NCBI GenBank assembly: GCA_918807975.1
Contig: OU964925.1
Location: 26,075,608 to 26,139,607 of the forward strand
Length of the DNA stretch: 64,000 bases
Reading direction: 5' to 3'
From: Aplidium turbinatum
Taxonomy: Eukaryota > Chordata > Ascidiacea > Aplousobranchia > Polyclinidae
Made by a program: the position numbers and the translations under genes. Shown here piece by piece: positions 1 to 12,500 of the stretch. The first letter of the stretch is position 1; each line of letters starts with the position of its first letter. Under the pieces are notes generated by a model. It ran no database searches. It had not been told where the DNA came from and was given only the letters and a program-made list of their open reading frames with translations.

Positions 1-24
1 GCTGCCAGCAAACCATCATTGAAT

Positions 25-255
25 GGAAGTCATGGTCGGCTGCATAGCCTAGTGGTGAGAGCCCTGCAGCGGCAATCGAAAGGGCACCTGTTCGACACCG
101 CTTAAGAGCGTGCGGCTGTGTCAGTGGCAGGACACTTAAAGGCATGCCTGAAGGTGGACACGAAGATTGGCTTCCCTGCCTTCCCGTCCACTTAATCTAA
201 ATCTTCAACCACCAGGTGTAAGCCTGGATACGACAAAAAAAAAAGGAAGTTATGG
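25..255 (+). repeat. tRNA-derived SINE with A/B boxes, A-tail and TSD
   Basis: The body runs from 36 to 244. The head carries an A-box-like stretch (TAGCCTAGTGGTGAGA, near 47) and a B-box-like stretch (CTGTTCGACACC, near 89). A unique body follows, then an A-rich tail at 235-244. An 11-bp imperfect target-site duplication, GGAAGTCATGG at 25-35 and GGAAGTTATGG at 245-255, marks the ends. Related copies lie near 33,449 and 48,391, with shared wording such as 'AAGATTGGCTTCC', 'CCTTCCCGTCCA' and 'TCTTCAACCACCAG'. RNA polymerase III promoter function is inferred from the boxes. Confidence 0.8.
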
Positions 256-536
256 CTGAAATGCTTTCTTCAACTCTGCAAACGGAGATTTGAATTACGA
301 TATGGTCAGATCGTTTTTCAGTTTTGTGCCTACCTGAGATAGGAACTATCGATTGTGACTACTTCTCGTACAATCACGTACAATAAGCTGATGGCAATTA
401 AAAGTACAGAGTCAAATGATACCACCTTGCGTGCTGCTAAGCCCAACACATAGTTTCAAACTTCTTTGAAGCTGCGCTGAAAACAGATTCAAAATTTTTT
501 GTGAGGGGCTTACGAAATGTGAAAACTTCCAGTTAC

Positions 537-3500
537 CTTTTTGATTTGATGTGGAAGTATCTTGTTGCCCAAAAGAATGCAAATGCCATATGGTGTCCAG
601 CATATGACGAATGCCATCACAGCGGTTGCAAGTGTGCGAAGAAGACTGATTTCTCTTCTCATGAATGACGACGTTTTCTTTTTACCTTTTTGATGACCAG
701 GAGAACTGCGCCGCTGAAACTTTTTGCCTTTTTTTCTCACATACCTGAATATGAATTTGGTAACATGTAAAGAAACAATATTTACAAACAAGCTATGTTT
801 TTCCAAAAATACAACTTATTTTTCTGAAGTTTATTGTCATTCAAAGTGAAGTAGGCCAAGTGTAAAAGTAACTTTTACAGTAAAATCGTCGATTAGCTCA
901 TGATGTGTTAAGATTTACGAATTTAAATGAACGTATGTTTCGTGAGAGCGATCTCGCGGATAATAAAAAAAAATCCACCAATGCTGGTGATGGAATTCAT
1001 TAAAAGCAGATCCGCTAATGAAGTTAGAGTAGGCCTACACAATCAAAAGAGACTTTTGTTATAACAAACATCAAAACTTTTCATGATATCAAGAAAATAT
1101 TTTCAGAAATGGAAACATAAAATAAAAAGCCACATTTGCAATGATAACAAAACAGATCAAGAGAAAGGGAAGAAGCATCTTCTGACAGGTGTCCAGCTAA
1201 GAACAACGCTCGATATAAGCAAGTCGGTTACATGCTTTTCAAAAGCTACAAATCAATTAAGTTGAGTTCAATAGAGAAACTTCCGTGAATAGATTTATGT
1301 GATTAGTGGAAAAAACAAAAAGAAATGTCATTTAACTTATAAAAAAAGCAGCTTCAATTGCTGTTGCACATAGGTTGCTGTGATAGGCTCACCTATACAA
1401 ACGCCAGTAACAGAACACAGTTGCAACGAGAGGTAATACAACAGCCAACAACAGGCAAAGTATAGTGTACGACAAAGCCTTGCTGTCATCCAAAGAGCAA
1501 GCCATCATGTAATGGTCAAACCTGCACAAATAAGCTATGAGTTATGGTTATATTATATGAGTATATAATATATCATATTCGTTATAACTACCAATGTAAG
1601 TTCCTTTATGAGAAACATAAACCTATGGATATTCACCTAATATTTCTTTGTGAATCTTTTTGCAGAAATTGTTTGTTAAGAATAGCTTTGCAAAATTTTA
1701 TTAAATATTTTCGTCACCGCATCCATTTTCTATTTTATTACAAACACCTCTATTTTTAGCAGTGACAAATTTAAGATGCATGACGTCAAAATGTTTGGCA
1801 CGTCATACTTACGTCACTCCGCCCCAACCAAACAAAGTTGGAGACGTCAGTAGAATCGACCAACCCCAGGAGAACAGAATCATCAGAATAGTTCGTTTTT
1901 CCGAAAAATATCTTTTGTACGAAAGTCTCCTTATTACCGCCCAGTACCTGTAAGAACGATGGTAGAGGTTAAGTGTTGTTTCTGTCCAAAAGCGCTCTGA
2001 TTTGAAAGAGAAATGCTTGAAATTTTAAAATTTCTTGAACAAGATATTTGTTTTATTTTGCATTAAACGCTTTACTATTAATTTCTTAAAGAATATATTG
2101 ATAAAAAAGAAATTAAATCGTGGAAAAGTTACATCTTGTAACAAGGTGCACTCCACATAACACATATTATTGCAGAAACAATCCCAGGTTAGACACATGT
2201 GTGAGAAATTTTTGTTTAAATGTTAAACGAAAAAAAGTAAGATTTGAGAGTGAAGATGCATTAACAACAAACTCAAAAGCCGAAATACGATTGATTTATT
2301 GTACAGTAGGCCTACATCTTATCTTTGTCTACTCCAGTTATAACATTTTTTCTTCTGTTCTTTGTATGTCAAAAGCATTTTAATGTCAATTTTATTACAA
2401 CGTGTAAAGGTATAATGCTATAATGACTTCTCATTTATGGCTTATGTAGGTAGCAGTCACCGCAGTAGTGTTGATAACTCTGGAATTGATGAATAAGCTG
2501 CAAACATACAGTACAGAGCAGTTCTCATAAAAAGCGGTAAAATTCACAAAATTCTATCACCACCTGTTCAGTGCGATAAAAGCTAAATTGCACATTGAGC
2601 ACAAGCAGGTGACGACAATGACGTAGCCCATGACGTGACAAAATGGGTCGGACAAAGCTTGTTCTGTTTTGATAATGCTTGCGAGATTTGTTGGTGCATA
2701 TAGTCCACATACCTGGAATGTCAAAGTTTGATGAGAAAGGGATTTCTAACTCTCAGGTTTGACTTGTCGAAATGATAAAACGTAATAATGGTATGTGTTT
2801 GTTTGTTGAAAAACTTGTGTCAAATGCTTCAGTACATTGTAATCAGGGGCGGTCCACAAGTAGCCTTGGGGGGGGGGCGATTTCAACAAAACACATAATC
2901 CGACCTTACAAATATATCATAAATGTACCGGTAGTTATTTTCAGGTGCTAGAGGGGCGATCGCCCCATTTGCTTCTCCCCCTGAACCGCCACTGATTGTA
3001 ATTCCATCGCATTTAATGTACAGTAACTAAAACTATTACTTCAACAGTGAGAAAAGCTTCTGTTTATTTTTGCACCAATTGCGAGACGTTTTTTTGGGAA
3101 AAACTATTGAAAATTTCTTTCTTTCAGTAGGGATTCACAAACGGGGTTGATTTGTCTGCATGGTTGTTACAATTATATGCAGCCGGAAGATGAACCAAGA
3201 CAAAGAGGAGAAGATTTACATGGATGGAAAAAAGAGTCACACGCACACTTTTGAAACAATACAAGAAATGCTGAAAAGTTGAAATTCAGCTTTATTTCTG
3301 GTATTTCATCTCAATCCTTTTGAAATAAAATAATTAAAAATACTCACAGTTAAAAGAAAATTTAAAAACACAAGCGATATGCTGTACAAGCCTATATGCT
3401 TAGCCATACGTGTTTAGAAAAAAAAAATCGTTTAGCGAACGTGCTCTGCAGGAAGTACAGAGAAAATTTTTTTAAACGATTGTGGTCAAAACGTTTTGAT

Positions 3501-6500
3501 ATCAATCTATTGTGTTTGTGTTTTGACTAAAACAGGTGCAGTATTGTTCTGTCAGTCAACACCAACAAACACTATTCGATGTGCAGCGATGAAACGGAAT
3601 TGTCTGTTAAGTTGCAATGGGACTGTAGGAAAGTTAATCTTCATTTGCTTAGCGAAAACAAATACCATGGCTAAGGTAAAACACTCCCACACAGCTTCTT
3701 GACAGTGTCAGAATAGTATACGGTACCAATGGACCATTTTAGAATGCAATCAGCGTAACGTATATGTTCCGGCGGGTCGATTGCCCTCTTGATTAGAATT
3801 GAAATTGTGATGAATTTGTAACTTGGCTGGTTGAATTAAGCAACGTTGAATTTGCGTTCTTTCACTGTTATACGTGACGTGGCCAGCCTTCTGACCAAGA
3901 CGTTTAATTTCTGATTGTCGCATTTGCCGCGTGCCGGGAGCCGTGGTTTCTGGAGAGTATTTGCCTGCCTTTGTGTTGAGTTTCATTTCATTATCGAAAA
4001 AAGCAAGCTAGAGAAATGAATGTGTACCACGGATTTAAGTTGTCGTGTTAAAGCCAATGTAAGTTGATACAAAATCAGGTTTTTATCCCAACTCGCTCTC
4101 AATAAATCAAAAAACAACATGAAACAATTGCAAGTATGATTGAGGCAGACCGAGGAAGGATTGTAGGTAGGCAGTGAGCACCTACTCTTGTAACCAAAAA
4201 TAAAAACCTGATAATTGGACAACTGAAGTAAAGAACTATAAAGTATCTAAATAACGAAATAAAAGAATTAAAAGAACTAACAAAATTGACAGAATTGAAA
4301 GAACAAGAACTAAAGGACTAACTTAAAGACTAACAAATTTAAATTTCAACCAAGGAAGACTTCTGAAGGGGTGGTCAGCACATCCCTGCAACGAAAGGAC
4401 TTTAATATAACCGTACTTTAATTGTGATGTAAACTGGAACTCTATTGTACCGGAGCCTAATTGTGTATAATAACTTGTGTAAAATACTGTATTGTTTGTC
4501 AAAAGGCTTGCTCCACCGTAACTCAGAGAGCGGTAAGTTACTAATTAATGTTGGTTACGCTGTCCATTACGTTACGTGTGTCGATATTACTGTGTGTAGG
4601 CTGTAGTATACAGTAGTGTAATTTCTTAAATTGATAAATGGAAGGTGACGGTGGCCATCCGGTGTCTCGTACGCTTCCCGTTGGCAGTGGGACAGGGGGC
4701 GCTGCGTCTGGGGGCGGTGCGGCGGAACACCCGGGCGTTGGGCAGGTGTATCCTCAGGGGGTTCATGGCAGCCTTACCCATGCTGATTCCAGTGCAGAAG
4801 CTGTGCTCAGGGACGTCAGACACAAAAAAAGAGAGGTGCTGCAGGGGGTTGGAGAATTAAGGAGAGGTCTCCCCATGGTACATGATGAAGCGTTGCTAGA
4901 GCGGGCCTTGGTTGATATGGCGGAGTTAGAGGGCAACTTTGGAGAACTGTTAGAACTTGCGAATAAACTAAAGGATAGCACTATGATATCTGAAGCTACA
5001 GAACAGGTCAGGTTAGAGATTGAGGAATTGAGACGTACTATAAAACAGAAGCAAATCTCCAAGGTAGATACAAAATTAGGTACAATAAAAGGAAAATCAA
5101 CCACCAGTGCCTCGAGTAGTCGCTCGCGCCGTTCAAAAGAAGAAGAGATTGAAATCCGGCTCGAAATGGAGAAGTTGCGGTGGGAAAAACAGATGCGGGT
5201 GAACAAAGCCAAAGCAGAGGAAGCCAGAGCCAAAGCCAAAGCAGAGGAAGCCAAAGCCAAAGCCGAAGCAGAGGAAGCCGAAGCCAGAGCCGAAATTGAA
5301 ATGCAGATCAAGGCAGCCGAACTGAGAGCAAGGCAAAGTAAGCTTGACTTGTTTTCACAATGTGGATCGGATCAAGCGTCGGAGCGCGGGCAACGACGGC
5401 CTACGGCCAGTAGTCTCGGAGTCACCGACTACATCCCTACAGCGATAGAAAAGGTCCAGAGGTGGGACGCTGACATTATCAATCCGCCTGGGAGATCCCA
5501 TGACATTCATGGGGCCGCTAGCATAGATGCCCAACCTAAACAGAGCCAGGCTAAACAGGAGAATTTAATGGAACCGCCACATAGAGAAACTCCCCTAAGA
5601 AAGCTCTTTCCAGGAAACGCCCTCACAAACAAGTATAGAACGTGGACTAAAGATAATTTTTTGGCAAAACCGCCCGGGGGGACCCATGGGGCCGCTGAAA
5701 GAGAACCTCATTATGATTATCAACGTGATTTTTATAGAGAGAAGGTTGTGAAACCGTCACAAACATGCCCCTTAACTGTAAGGAAAGATCTTAAAGGTGA
5801 GAGATGTAATTCACCACTAGTTAAAGATGATGGCCGTGAAACTAGACATGTTATGACATCCCCGCCAGGGCTTAATGCAAACAGAGGTGCTGAGGATCAA
5901 CAAAACTGGTTCTATAAATATCATAATTGTCGCACTTTCTATGACAGGGCCGCATTGATCAACTATGACGGCAACAACATGCCATTTATATTTTTTAAAA
6001 ACCGTATCGAATCACTAATGGAGAGTTGCCCATTTGAGGGAAATCGGCTGACTTTGCTACAGGCAGCCTGCGTACGTAGCGCCGCGCAAACCATCTCAAA
6101 CTTAGCATCGGATACTTCTGGTTGGAGCGAAAAGGAAAGGATCGATATGTCGCTGGATCGCTTATCCCAGCGCTTTGGTGTTAGAGGCGGATTTCTCGCG
6201 GAGCCGGAGATTCGGCGGATACGGCATGGCAATAAATTATCTGGGATGTCATCATCCTCAATAAAGGAATTCAAAGACGAGCTGGCTCAGTGTACCCTCT
6301 TCGCTAGAGCGTATAACCAGCGTCATCAGCTAGAAGGACGTTTTGTACTAGACTTAGCAGGTCGATTACCTGGATATGCGAAGAAAGACTTTTTGTACTA
6401 TCTGAAAGAGCAATATGGTAGCACCGAGGAACCAAGCTTCCAAAGCCTAATGGATTTCGTAAATTGCGAAGAGACGTGTCGCTCTACGGACTTCGCCATA

Positions 6501-9500
6501 CGCTTAATGGAGGAAGTCGTTGCTAGAAAAGATACAAAACGGTCGGCAAGTGATAATCACATTATGCGTATTCGTCAAACCTCAGCACAGCCTGTCAGAA
6601 ATGTCACCCAAGGTAGCAGTCGCGGGTCTGGCTTTTGTTCTGGGAGCCGAGAAGAAACGTTTGGTAGCCGCTCTTTTGAGGGTACGAGGAAGGACATACT
6701 TTGTATCTATTGTGAGAGTAGGAATAAGCAAGAGCGTCACAGACTACCCAATTGTCCTGAGTTCCTAAACTTGACGCCGTCGCGACGCCGAGATGTCATC
6801 GCCACGACTGGTCGTTGTCTAAACTGCCTACGTCTAGGACACGAAGCAAAAAACTGCACCCAATCATGTAATTGTAGGCGCTGCGGCGAACATTTCCGAT
6901 TTAAGCACTATTATCTACTGCACGACGCCTATGTGAATCCTCAAGGAACATCGGGCAATGGCAATGATCTTAGAACGGCACCTGCCGTCACTAATCGTAG
7001 CGTAAGCATCGCTCATAAGAGGGCAGTGTTTAATCGTGTCACGGCTGCGCGGGTCATAAACCCATCTAATGGAGAGACCACTCTGGTTTACTGTCAACAC
7101 GACCCAGGCTCTCAGCTCACATTTGTTTCAAGCCGATTGGCTAAAGAATTGTATCTAAAAGCCACGGATAATGTATCCTTCCGCATGGACACTCTAGCAG
7201 GCAAACAAGAAATACACTCTGATCTGGTTAAATTTAATATCCAATCCTTAGTTACTGACGAACTGTATGGTGATGTGGAAGCAGTGGTAAATGCACCTTG
7301 GAGTGACCATATCGAAACATTGCCGCAGCATCAAGACTTAAATAGGTTTTCACATTTCGATAATGTTGAATTGATTTCGTTACCTAACAAAATGTCGGTC
7401 GATATTCTAATCGGGAATGACCATGCTTACTTGATGCGAGTATTAGAAGAACGTGTTGGCATGACTCGGGAAGAGCCCCATGCTATTTTAACCCCACTGG
7501 GCTGGCTGGCTAGTGGAGGTCGAGGTTCTATGATCTTTGGTGATTCTAAAGTACGTCGTGTTGCCATTAATGGTAACGTCGCTGAGGAGTCACTTAGTCT
7601 TGACAGTTTTGATGCGCAGGAGATTGAAATCAGTCGTTTAAAACATGTAATAAAGGATTTAACCCTAACAGATGAAACGATAGAACTGTCCCGCAATGAT
7701 GTCATAGCACAAAAATTTGTTGAGACGCAAATGAAAGTTGAAGATGGGAGATTTGAAATGCCCGTACCTTTAAAAACCGACTTTGAATTACCGGATAACC
7801 ACTCTTTGGCTTTTGACCGTGTTCTGAGCTTACGACGAAAGGCTTTAAAGCAATCTGATGTTCGAATATTCTTAGTAGAAACGATGACTGAAATGCAGTC
7901 CAGTGAGTACATTGAGCCGGTAAAAGACGATGACTCATCAGCATGTGTGTGGTACTTACCATACTTTGTGACATCCCAAGCAAAAAAGCGAGTGGTATAT
8001 GACGGCAAATCTGAGTTTAAGGGTAGGTGTGTTAATGATGTGATTTTGTCGGGCCCAGACATATTAAACCCTTTAACACAAGTTCTGGCTCGCTTTAGAT
8101 TGGGAAAGTTTGGCCTAATGGCAGACCTAACCAAGTGCTTCTTCCAGATTCAATTACCAATGGAACAACGCGACTTGTTCCGTTTGCTGTGGTTTGAGAA
8201 TAATGATATCGAAAAGGGCAAAGTAATTCCGTTTAGATTTTGTGTACACCCTTGGGGAATTAAAAGCAGTCCATACGTCGCCTGCTTAGCCATTCAAAAG
8301 ATGATTGAACAAAACCCCACTGGAGCCAGTGACCTGACCCTGCGTGCCATTCGAAAAAATATGTATATGGACGATCTGATATTCTCTGGAAATAGCCTTG
8401 ATGAGGTCAGTGAGATTGCTAAACAAGCCATTGACTTGTTCGATAGCCGAGGCTTTAGTTTGGTGAAATGGAGTGCCAACAAAGGGGCGTTGGATGTTTT
8501 GTCGGACTTTAAAAAAGAGATGCTGGCTTCCTCCTTTCGCGATGTCGACCTCGAAAAAGACGACACAGACTTACCAGTAGCAAAAACTCTAGGTTGTGTG
8601 TGGCAAACCGAGTCAGATTCATTCTTCATTAAGTGCTCTCTCCAACCTTTAGAGAAGTACACACGTCGCTCAATGTTAAGCCAACTTGGCCAAAATTTCG
8701 ATCCACTAGGGTTCGGCGCTCCATTCTTCCTTAAAGCTAAGTTAATTCTGCAGCGTTTGGCTATTGAAGGCCTCGATTGGGACACCGAAGTGCCACAAAG
8801 CTACATGAAAGAGTGGAAGTCGTGGATTCATTCATTAGATTTACTAAAAGAATTTTCCATACCTAGATGGTATTTTGTAAACACAGAGCCGTGTTGTGCA
8901 GACGATGATATCGTATATCAGTTACATGGATTCAGTGATGCCTCCAATCACTCCTTTGCCTCCGTTGTGTATATACGTAGGCTGTGTAACGGAGTCCCTT
9001 GCGTATCCTTCGTTTTTGGCAAAAGTAGGGTTGTCCTCAAGCATCAAAGTGCATGGCCGATTGCCAGAAAGGAGCTTGTAGCCGCGCTTAATACTACGGA
9101 ACTGTTAAACCAGGCAGCTAATGCACTACACCTGCCTGATCTTAGAAAACATTTCTGGTGTGACTCGAATACTGTCCTTCAGTGGATCAGAAATCCTGAT
9201 TTACGATTATGCAAGTTTGTTACTCGTAGGTTAAATCGTATTTTACTCTTGTCAGAGGTGAGAGAATGGCATTTTTGTCCGACACATCTCAACTCGGCAG
9301 ACGTTGGAACCAGACCGAATGCCATCACCAAAACAGGTTCCAGAGAGATGTGGTTGAGCGGTCCATCTTTTCTCATGCAGGAGGGCGAGGTCCCAACGGT
9401 GAATGGAGCAGATGCTGCTATTCGTAAAATGGAACTGTCGCCGGCGATAACGGTAAGTGAAAATGCAACTGCTGGCTCCATTAGCAAGATGATCGAAACC

Positions 9501-12500
9501 GCACCTACTTTGTACGTGTTGAAAAAAAGAGCCGCCTATCTTGTAGCTTTCACGGAGTTCATTGTATCCAAATGCAAGAAACATGGGTATGTAAAACCAA
9601 AGTTAAATGCATCCTATCTTGAGGACGCTTTAAATAGGGTTGTTTCTTACGTACAAAAAGTAGTGTATAGAGATTTGTTAAGTTGTGACGGCCTGCCGGA
9701 GTCGATCGATGTGGTAACAAAACGTCTTGCTTCAAGCGAAGCTGGTGCTGATAAACAGTGCCTGAAGGAGTTGCGCTCTCTAAAAAAGTATCGTCCTTGT
9801 GTGGACACACGGGGGAGACTTCGTATTGAAGGTCGATTGAGTAAGTCTCCCGAAATAACTGTCGATGCGAAGCATCCTCTTATTTTGCCTTCGAGGCACG
9901 CATTGACACGGCTAGTTGTCCTTGACGCTCATTGTGATAGCTATCACTGTGGTGTGCAACAGACACTGTTATCTACTCGTCAACGTTTTTGGATTGCAAA
10001 CGGTAATTCCTCGGTGAAACACTATTTGCATGACTGCGCTCCATGTGCCTTAGAGAAAGCAAAGCCTATCAGGCAGCTTATGTCGGATCTACCATTACCA
10101 CGAACCACGGCCTATAACAAACCCTTCTTCAACAGTGGCGTAGATTATTTTGGTCCAATGACGTTTGTGGAAGGAAGAAGCCAAAAGAAAGCATGGGGAT
10201 TGTTATTTACCTGTCTTGCGAGTAGAGCAATCCATGTGGAACTTGTGACGTCACTATCTTACAGTGAATTTGTTTTAGCATTTACCAGATTTGTAGACTT
10301 GCGTGGATCTATACGTAACATGTACTCAGATAACGGGACCACATTTCAAGCGGCAGCTAAAAGACTACCAGAAATTTTGGAGTCTTCTGAAATTCAAACT
10401 TCTTTGCGAAAAAAGGGAATTAACTGGGAGTTCATTCCTCCGTATGCCCCGGCCCAGGGAGGGGCCTGGGAAGCAATGGTCAAGCAATTCAAAATTGCCT
10501 TTTCCCACGTTATTGGGAACTCATCACGGAAACCCAACTTTGTTGAACTTCTTACATTTACTGGTAGTGCCACAAGAATAGTCAACGAAAGACCTTTAGT
10601 CCCTGTCTGTGATGACCCTAAGGATTCTACTGTTATCACCCCAGCCGCACTCCTTAACCCCTTCTTGAGCCCTTTTTCATCAGTAGGAAATCCTCATGAC
10701 CGAGATGAGTTACGGAGAGACTATAGGTATAACCTGGCTCTATCTCACAGTTTCTGGGAGAAATGGATCTCTTTCTATTTACCTTCCCTGCAGGGTAGAA
10801 AAAAGTGGGCCAGTTTGGTGGAAAACCTACAGCCTGGCCAATTAGTGGTGGTTGGTTCTCCAGAAGATATAACTAAGAGAGGAAGGTACCGTCTGGGGAG
10901 AGTCCATGAGATCATCCCCCAAATTAGAAAAGGAAAACCGATTGTCAGGCGCGTCAGGGTGGCAGTCTCAGTGGTGGATGAGGCATCGGGTGAGGTCAAA
11001 GTGGACCTGGTCCTAAGGGATATATCGTGCGTTGCTCCTGTGGGGAATGCTTGACTGCGTTCAGGACCCGGCCACGCCCTGGTCTGTTGTTAGCTGGTGT
11101 CGTCGAGGCATCTGTACCACCCTTGCCTTTCATTTAAATTTGTAGTGTATTGTAGATATGTACCGCGCAAATCTGTTTTTAACCTGCGTATTTCTATGTG
11201 TCATCCGCAGGGCTCCAATATGCGTAACTCAACAACATGTCTTAGTAACGTATGCTCTACAGCAATCTCAGTCATCGGCCTCGTTATAAGTAGCTAGTTA
11301 GTTAGGCCTACTGTGTAATGCATTTGATTTGTTTGCTATTGTGTGTTTCATGCAAATGATGTAAATGCTAACCGTGTAAGTATTCGCAAGCGATCTCAGT
11401 AATTTGCGTCATTATAAGTAGCTAGTTAGGTACTGTGTAGTGCGTCTGAGTTGTTTGCTACTATGTGTGTCTCATGAAGCTAACGTAGATATTAATCGTT
11501 AATCGTGTAAGTATTCGCCAGGCCATTGTGGCCAGGGTGTCCAAGTGCCTTGCACTGCTATCAAAAGATAATCACCGTTTTTGTGTAGTTTTAATGTACA
11601 TACTTTCTGTGTATTGCATGTCGGGAATCGACCCTTCTACTTCAACTTTTGTTTGTAATTATGTGCCATAATTAGGGGCCGCAATGTTCCGGCGGGTCGA
11701 TTGCCCTCTTGATTAGAATTGAAATTGTGATGAATTTGTAACTTGGCTGGTTGAATTAAGCAACGTTGAATTTGCGTTCTTTCACTGTTATACGTGACGT
11801 GGCCAGCCTTCTGACCAAGACGTTTAATTTCTGATTGTCGCATTTGCCGCGTGCCGGGAGCCGTGGTTTCTGGAGAGTATTTGCCTGCCTTTGTGTTGAG
11901 TTTCATTTCATTATCGAAAAAAGCAAGCTAGAGAAATGAATGTGTACCACGGATTTAAGTTGTCGTGTTAAAGCCAATGTAAGTTGATACAAAATCAGGT
12001 TTTTATCCCAACTCGCTCTCAATAAATCAAAAAACAACATGAAACAATTGCAAGTATGATTGAGGCAGACCGAGGAAGGATTGTAGGTAGGCAGTGAGCA
12101 CCTACTCTTGTAACCAGTATACTATTTGGTGTAGTTTATACACTAACCAAACAACATGTTTTTGTCAAAATATGCTGGAGGGTTTAGCTTATAAATTCTT
12201 GAAAGCTCTCATGTGAACATACGTTTATTGCCAGTTACTTGCATTATAAAGTTAATATCAATAACTGAAATGCATTGATATATAACATGAACAATCACTG
12301 CAAGTACACAAATACAATTTATATGTGTTTTTGGTTTAGTAATTGGGCAAGGTTTTGACAACGTTTCTCGCATTTTAAATTTATTCATTTGCCCTCACCG
12401 ACGTATAACGACTTGCACGTTTGTAGGCCACGATCCCAGATAACAAAATCCGTCAGTTTCGTCATTTATTTTAACGTTTGCAGACGCTGAATCAATGTAA

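Larger units (their letters stand above)
3765..12116 (+). mobile_element. BEL/Pao LTR retrotransposon, looks whole and young
   Basis: Length 8,352 bp. It is bounded by two 432-bp LTRs that begin TG and end CA, and by a 5-bp duplication GTATA (3760-3764 and 12117-12121), the size BEL elements make. Parts in order: 5' LTR, leader (4197-4637), one long gag-pol frame (4638-11054), an untranslated stretch with an internal tandem repeat, and 3' LTR. The two LTRs read the same wherever I compared them, and I saw no break in the frame, so the insertion is recent. It lies in intron 1 of the GPCR, in the opposite orientation to that gene. No envelope gene is present. Confidence 0.95.

Noticed and set aside
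412-536. Candidate TM7 exon of the GPCR after the acceptor-like TTTTCAG
   Set aside because: None of the three frames gives a hydrophobic segment with an NPxxY-like motif, and the correct phase meets a stop quickly.
4763-5336. Ala/Ser-rich and Gly/Phe-rich minus-strand frames
   Set aside because: Antisense shadows of the coiled-coil repeat in the LTR element polyprotein.
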